Shown here: positions 63,736-64,000 of the stretch, piece by piece
Layout: every line of letters begins with the position of its first letter
Numbering within the stretch: the first letter of the stretch is position 1
Assembly: GCF_018139145.2 (NCBI RefSeq)
Contig: NC_059500.1
Span: 51,392,663-51,456,662, forward strand
DNA length: 64,000 nucleotides
Reading direction: 5' to 3'
Origin: Gymnogyps californianus
Taxonomy: Eukaryota; Chordata; Aves; Accipitriformes; Cathartidae
Program-made: the position numbers and the translations under genes
The notes under the pieces: generated by a model
Told to the model about the DNA's origin: nothing
Seen by the model: the letters and a program-made list of their open reading frames with translations, nothing else
Database searches by the model: none

Positions 63736-64000
63736 CCTGTTATCTCTAGTATAAATAGTGTGTGTGTTTTCTGGAAATTCAAATTAATGAAAATTGCCTG
63801 CAAGATTTTCCATGACAAAGCCCAGAATCCTGTGTTTCTTTGGATAATATTCTTAGCATTTCTGCAGCTGACAATCATAAAAATTACAAGAATGCATTGA
63901 AGAACAATAGCCTAATTCAAGCATCTGGCAATGGTCAGAATGGATAGAAAATTTTAAATTATGGTTCAGGGTCTTTTTTAAGCCAAAGACAGTGCCTACT
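63736..64000. other. AT-rich DNA to the window edge
   Basis: No feature recognised, apart from a short GTGTGTGTG run near 63770. Confidence 0.55.

Noticed and set aside
63054..63878. Open frames of 230 (plus) and 274 (minus) codons
   Set aside because: They are direct translations of the GGNNA purine array. No codon of that repeat is a stop in these frames.
1..64000. CRISPR arrays, operons, ribosome binding sites, tRNA or rRNA genes
   Set aside because: The sequence is vertebrate nuclear DNA. No regularly spaced palindromic repeats and no tRNA cloverleaf or rRNA segments were recognised.

Overview
The window looks like nuclear DNA from a bird, most probably a gene-free part of a macrochromosome or the inside of a very long intron. 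Three things support this. It holds CR1 LINE fragments ending in the typical short tail with TGATTCTATGAT-like repeats. It holds LTR families that I associate with avian endogenous retroviruses. The background is AT-rich, intron-like DNA with microsatellites, low overall repeat density and no prokaryotic gene organisation. I found no protein-coding exon that I can defend, no tRNA or rRNA gene and no CRISPR array. The open frames outside repeats have lengths expected by chance at this base composition.

Layout: 1-540 is the 3' end of a plus-strand CR1. 2196-3360 is a solo LTR with a 5-bp target duplication. 4111-6435 is a 5'-truncated minus-strand CR1 keeping much of a broken endonuclease/reverse transcriptase frame. 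11724-12139 is a second type of LTR, on the minus strand. 14787-15072 is a long CTTC/CCTC pyrimidine tract. 20460-20574 and 21744-21853 are further simple repeats. 31411-32560 is a second copy of the first LTR, with its own 5-bp duplication. 34452-34575 (minus) and 40424-40545 (plus) are fossil MIR/CORE-SINE pieces, and 18700-18805 may be a third. 54489-54947 is a diverged plus-strand CR1. 55471-56845 is another minus-strand CR1. 58390-59580 is a GC-rich block of unknown origin. 63086-63735 is a 650-base unbroken purine tract built from blocks of five-base repeats. The remainder is AT-rich single-copy-looking DNA.

No set of genes works together here. The content is the record of retrotransposon insertion and decay (CR1, ERVL-type LTRs, ancient SINEs) plus expansion of simple repeats. 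The most interesting items are the block-structured purine tract, the two direct solo LTRs 29 kb apart with intact target duplications and a shared internal repeat, the unexplained GC-rich block, and two exon-like segments with good splice signals that would need transcript data. I saw nothing that amounts to a new biological system.
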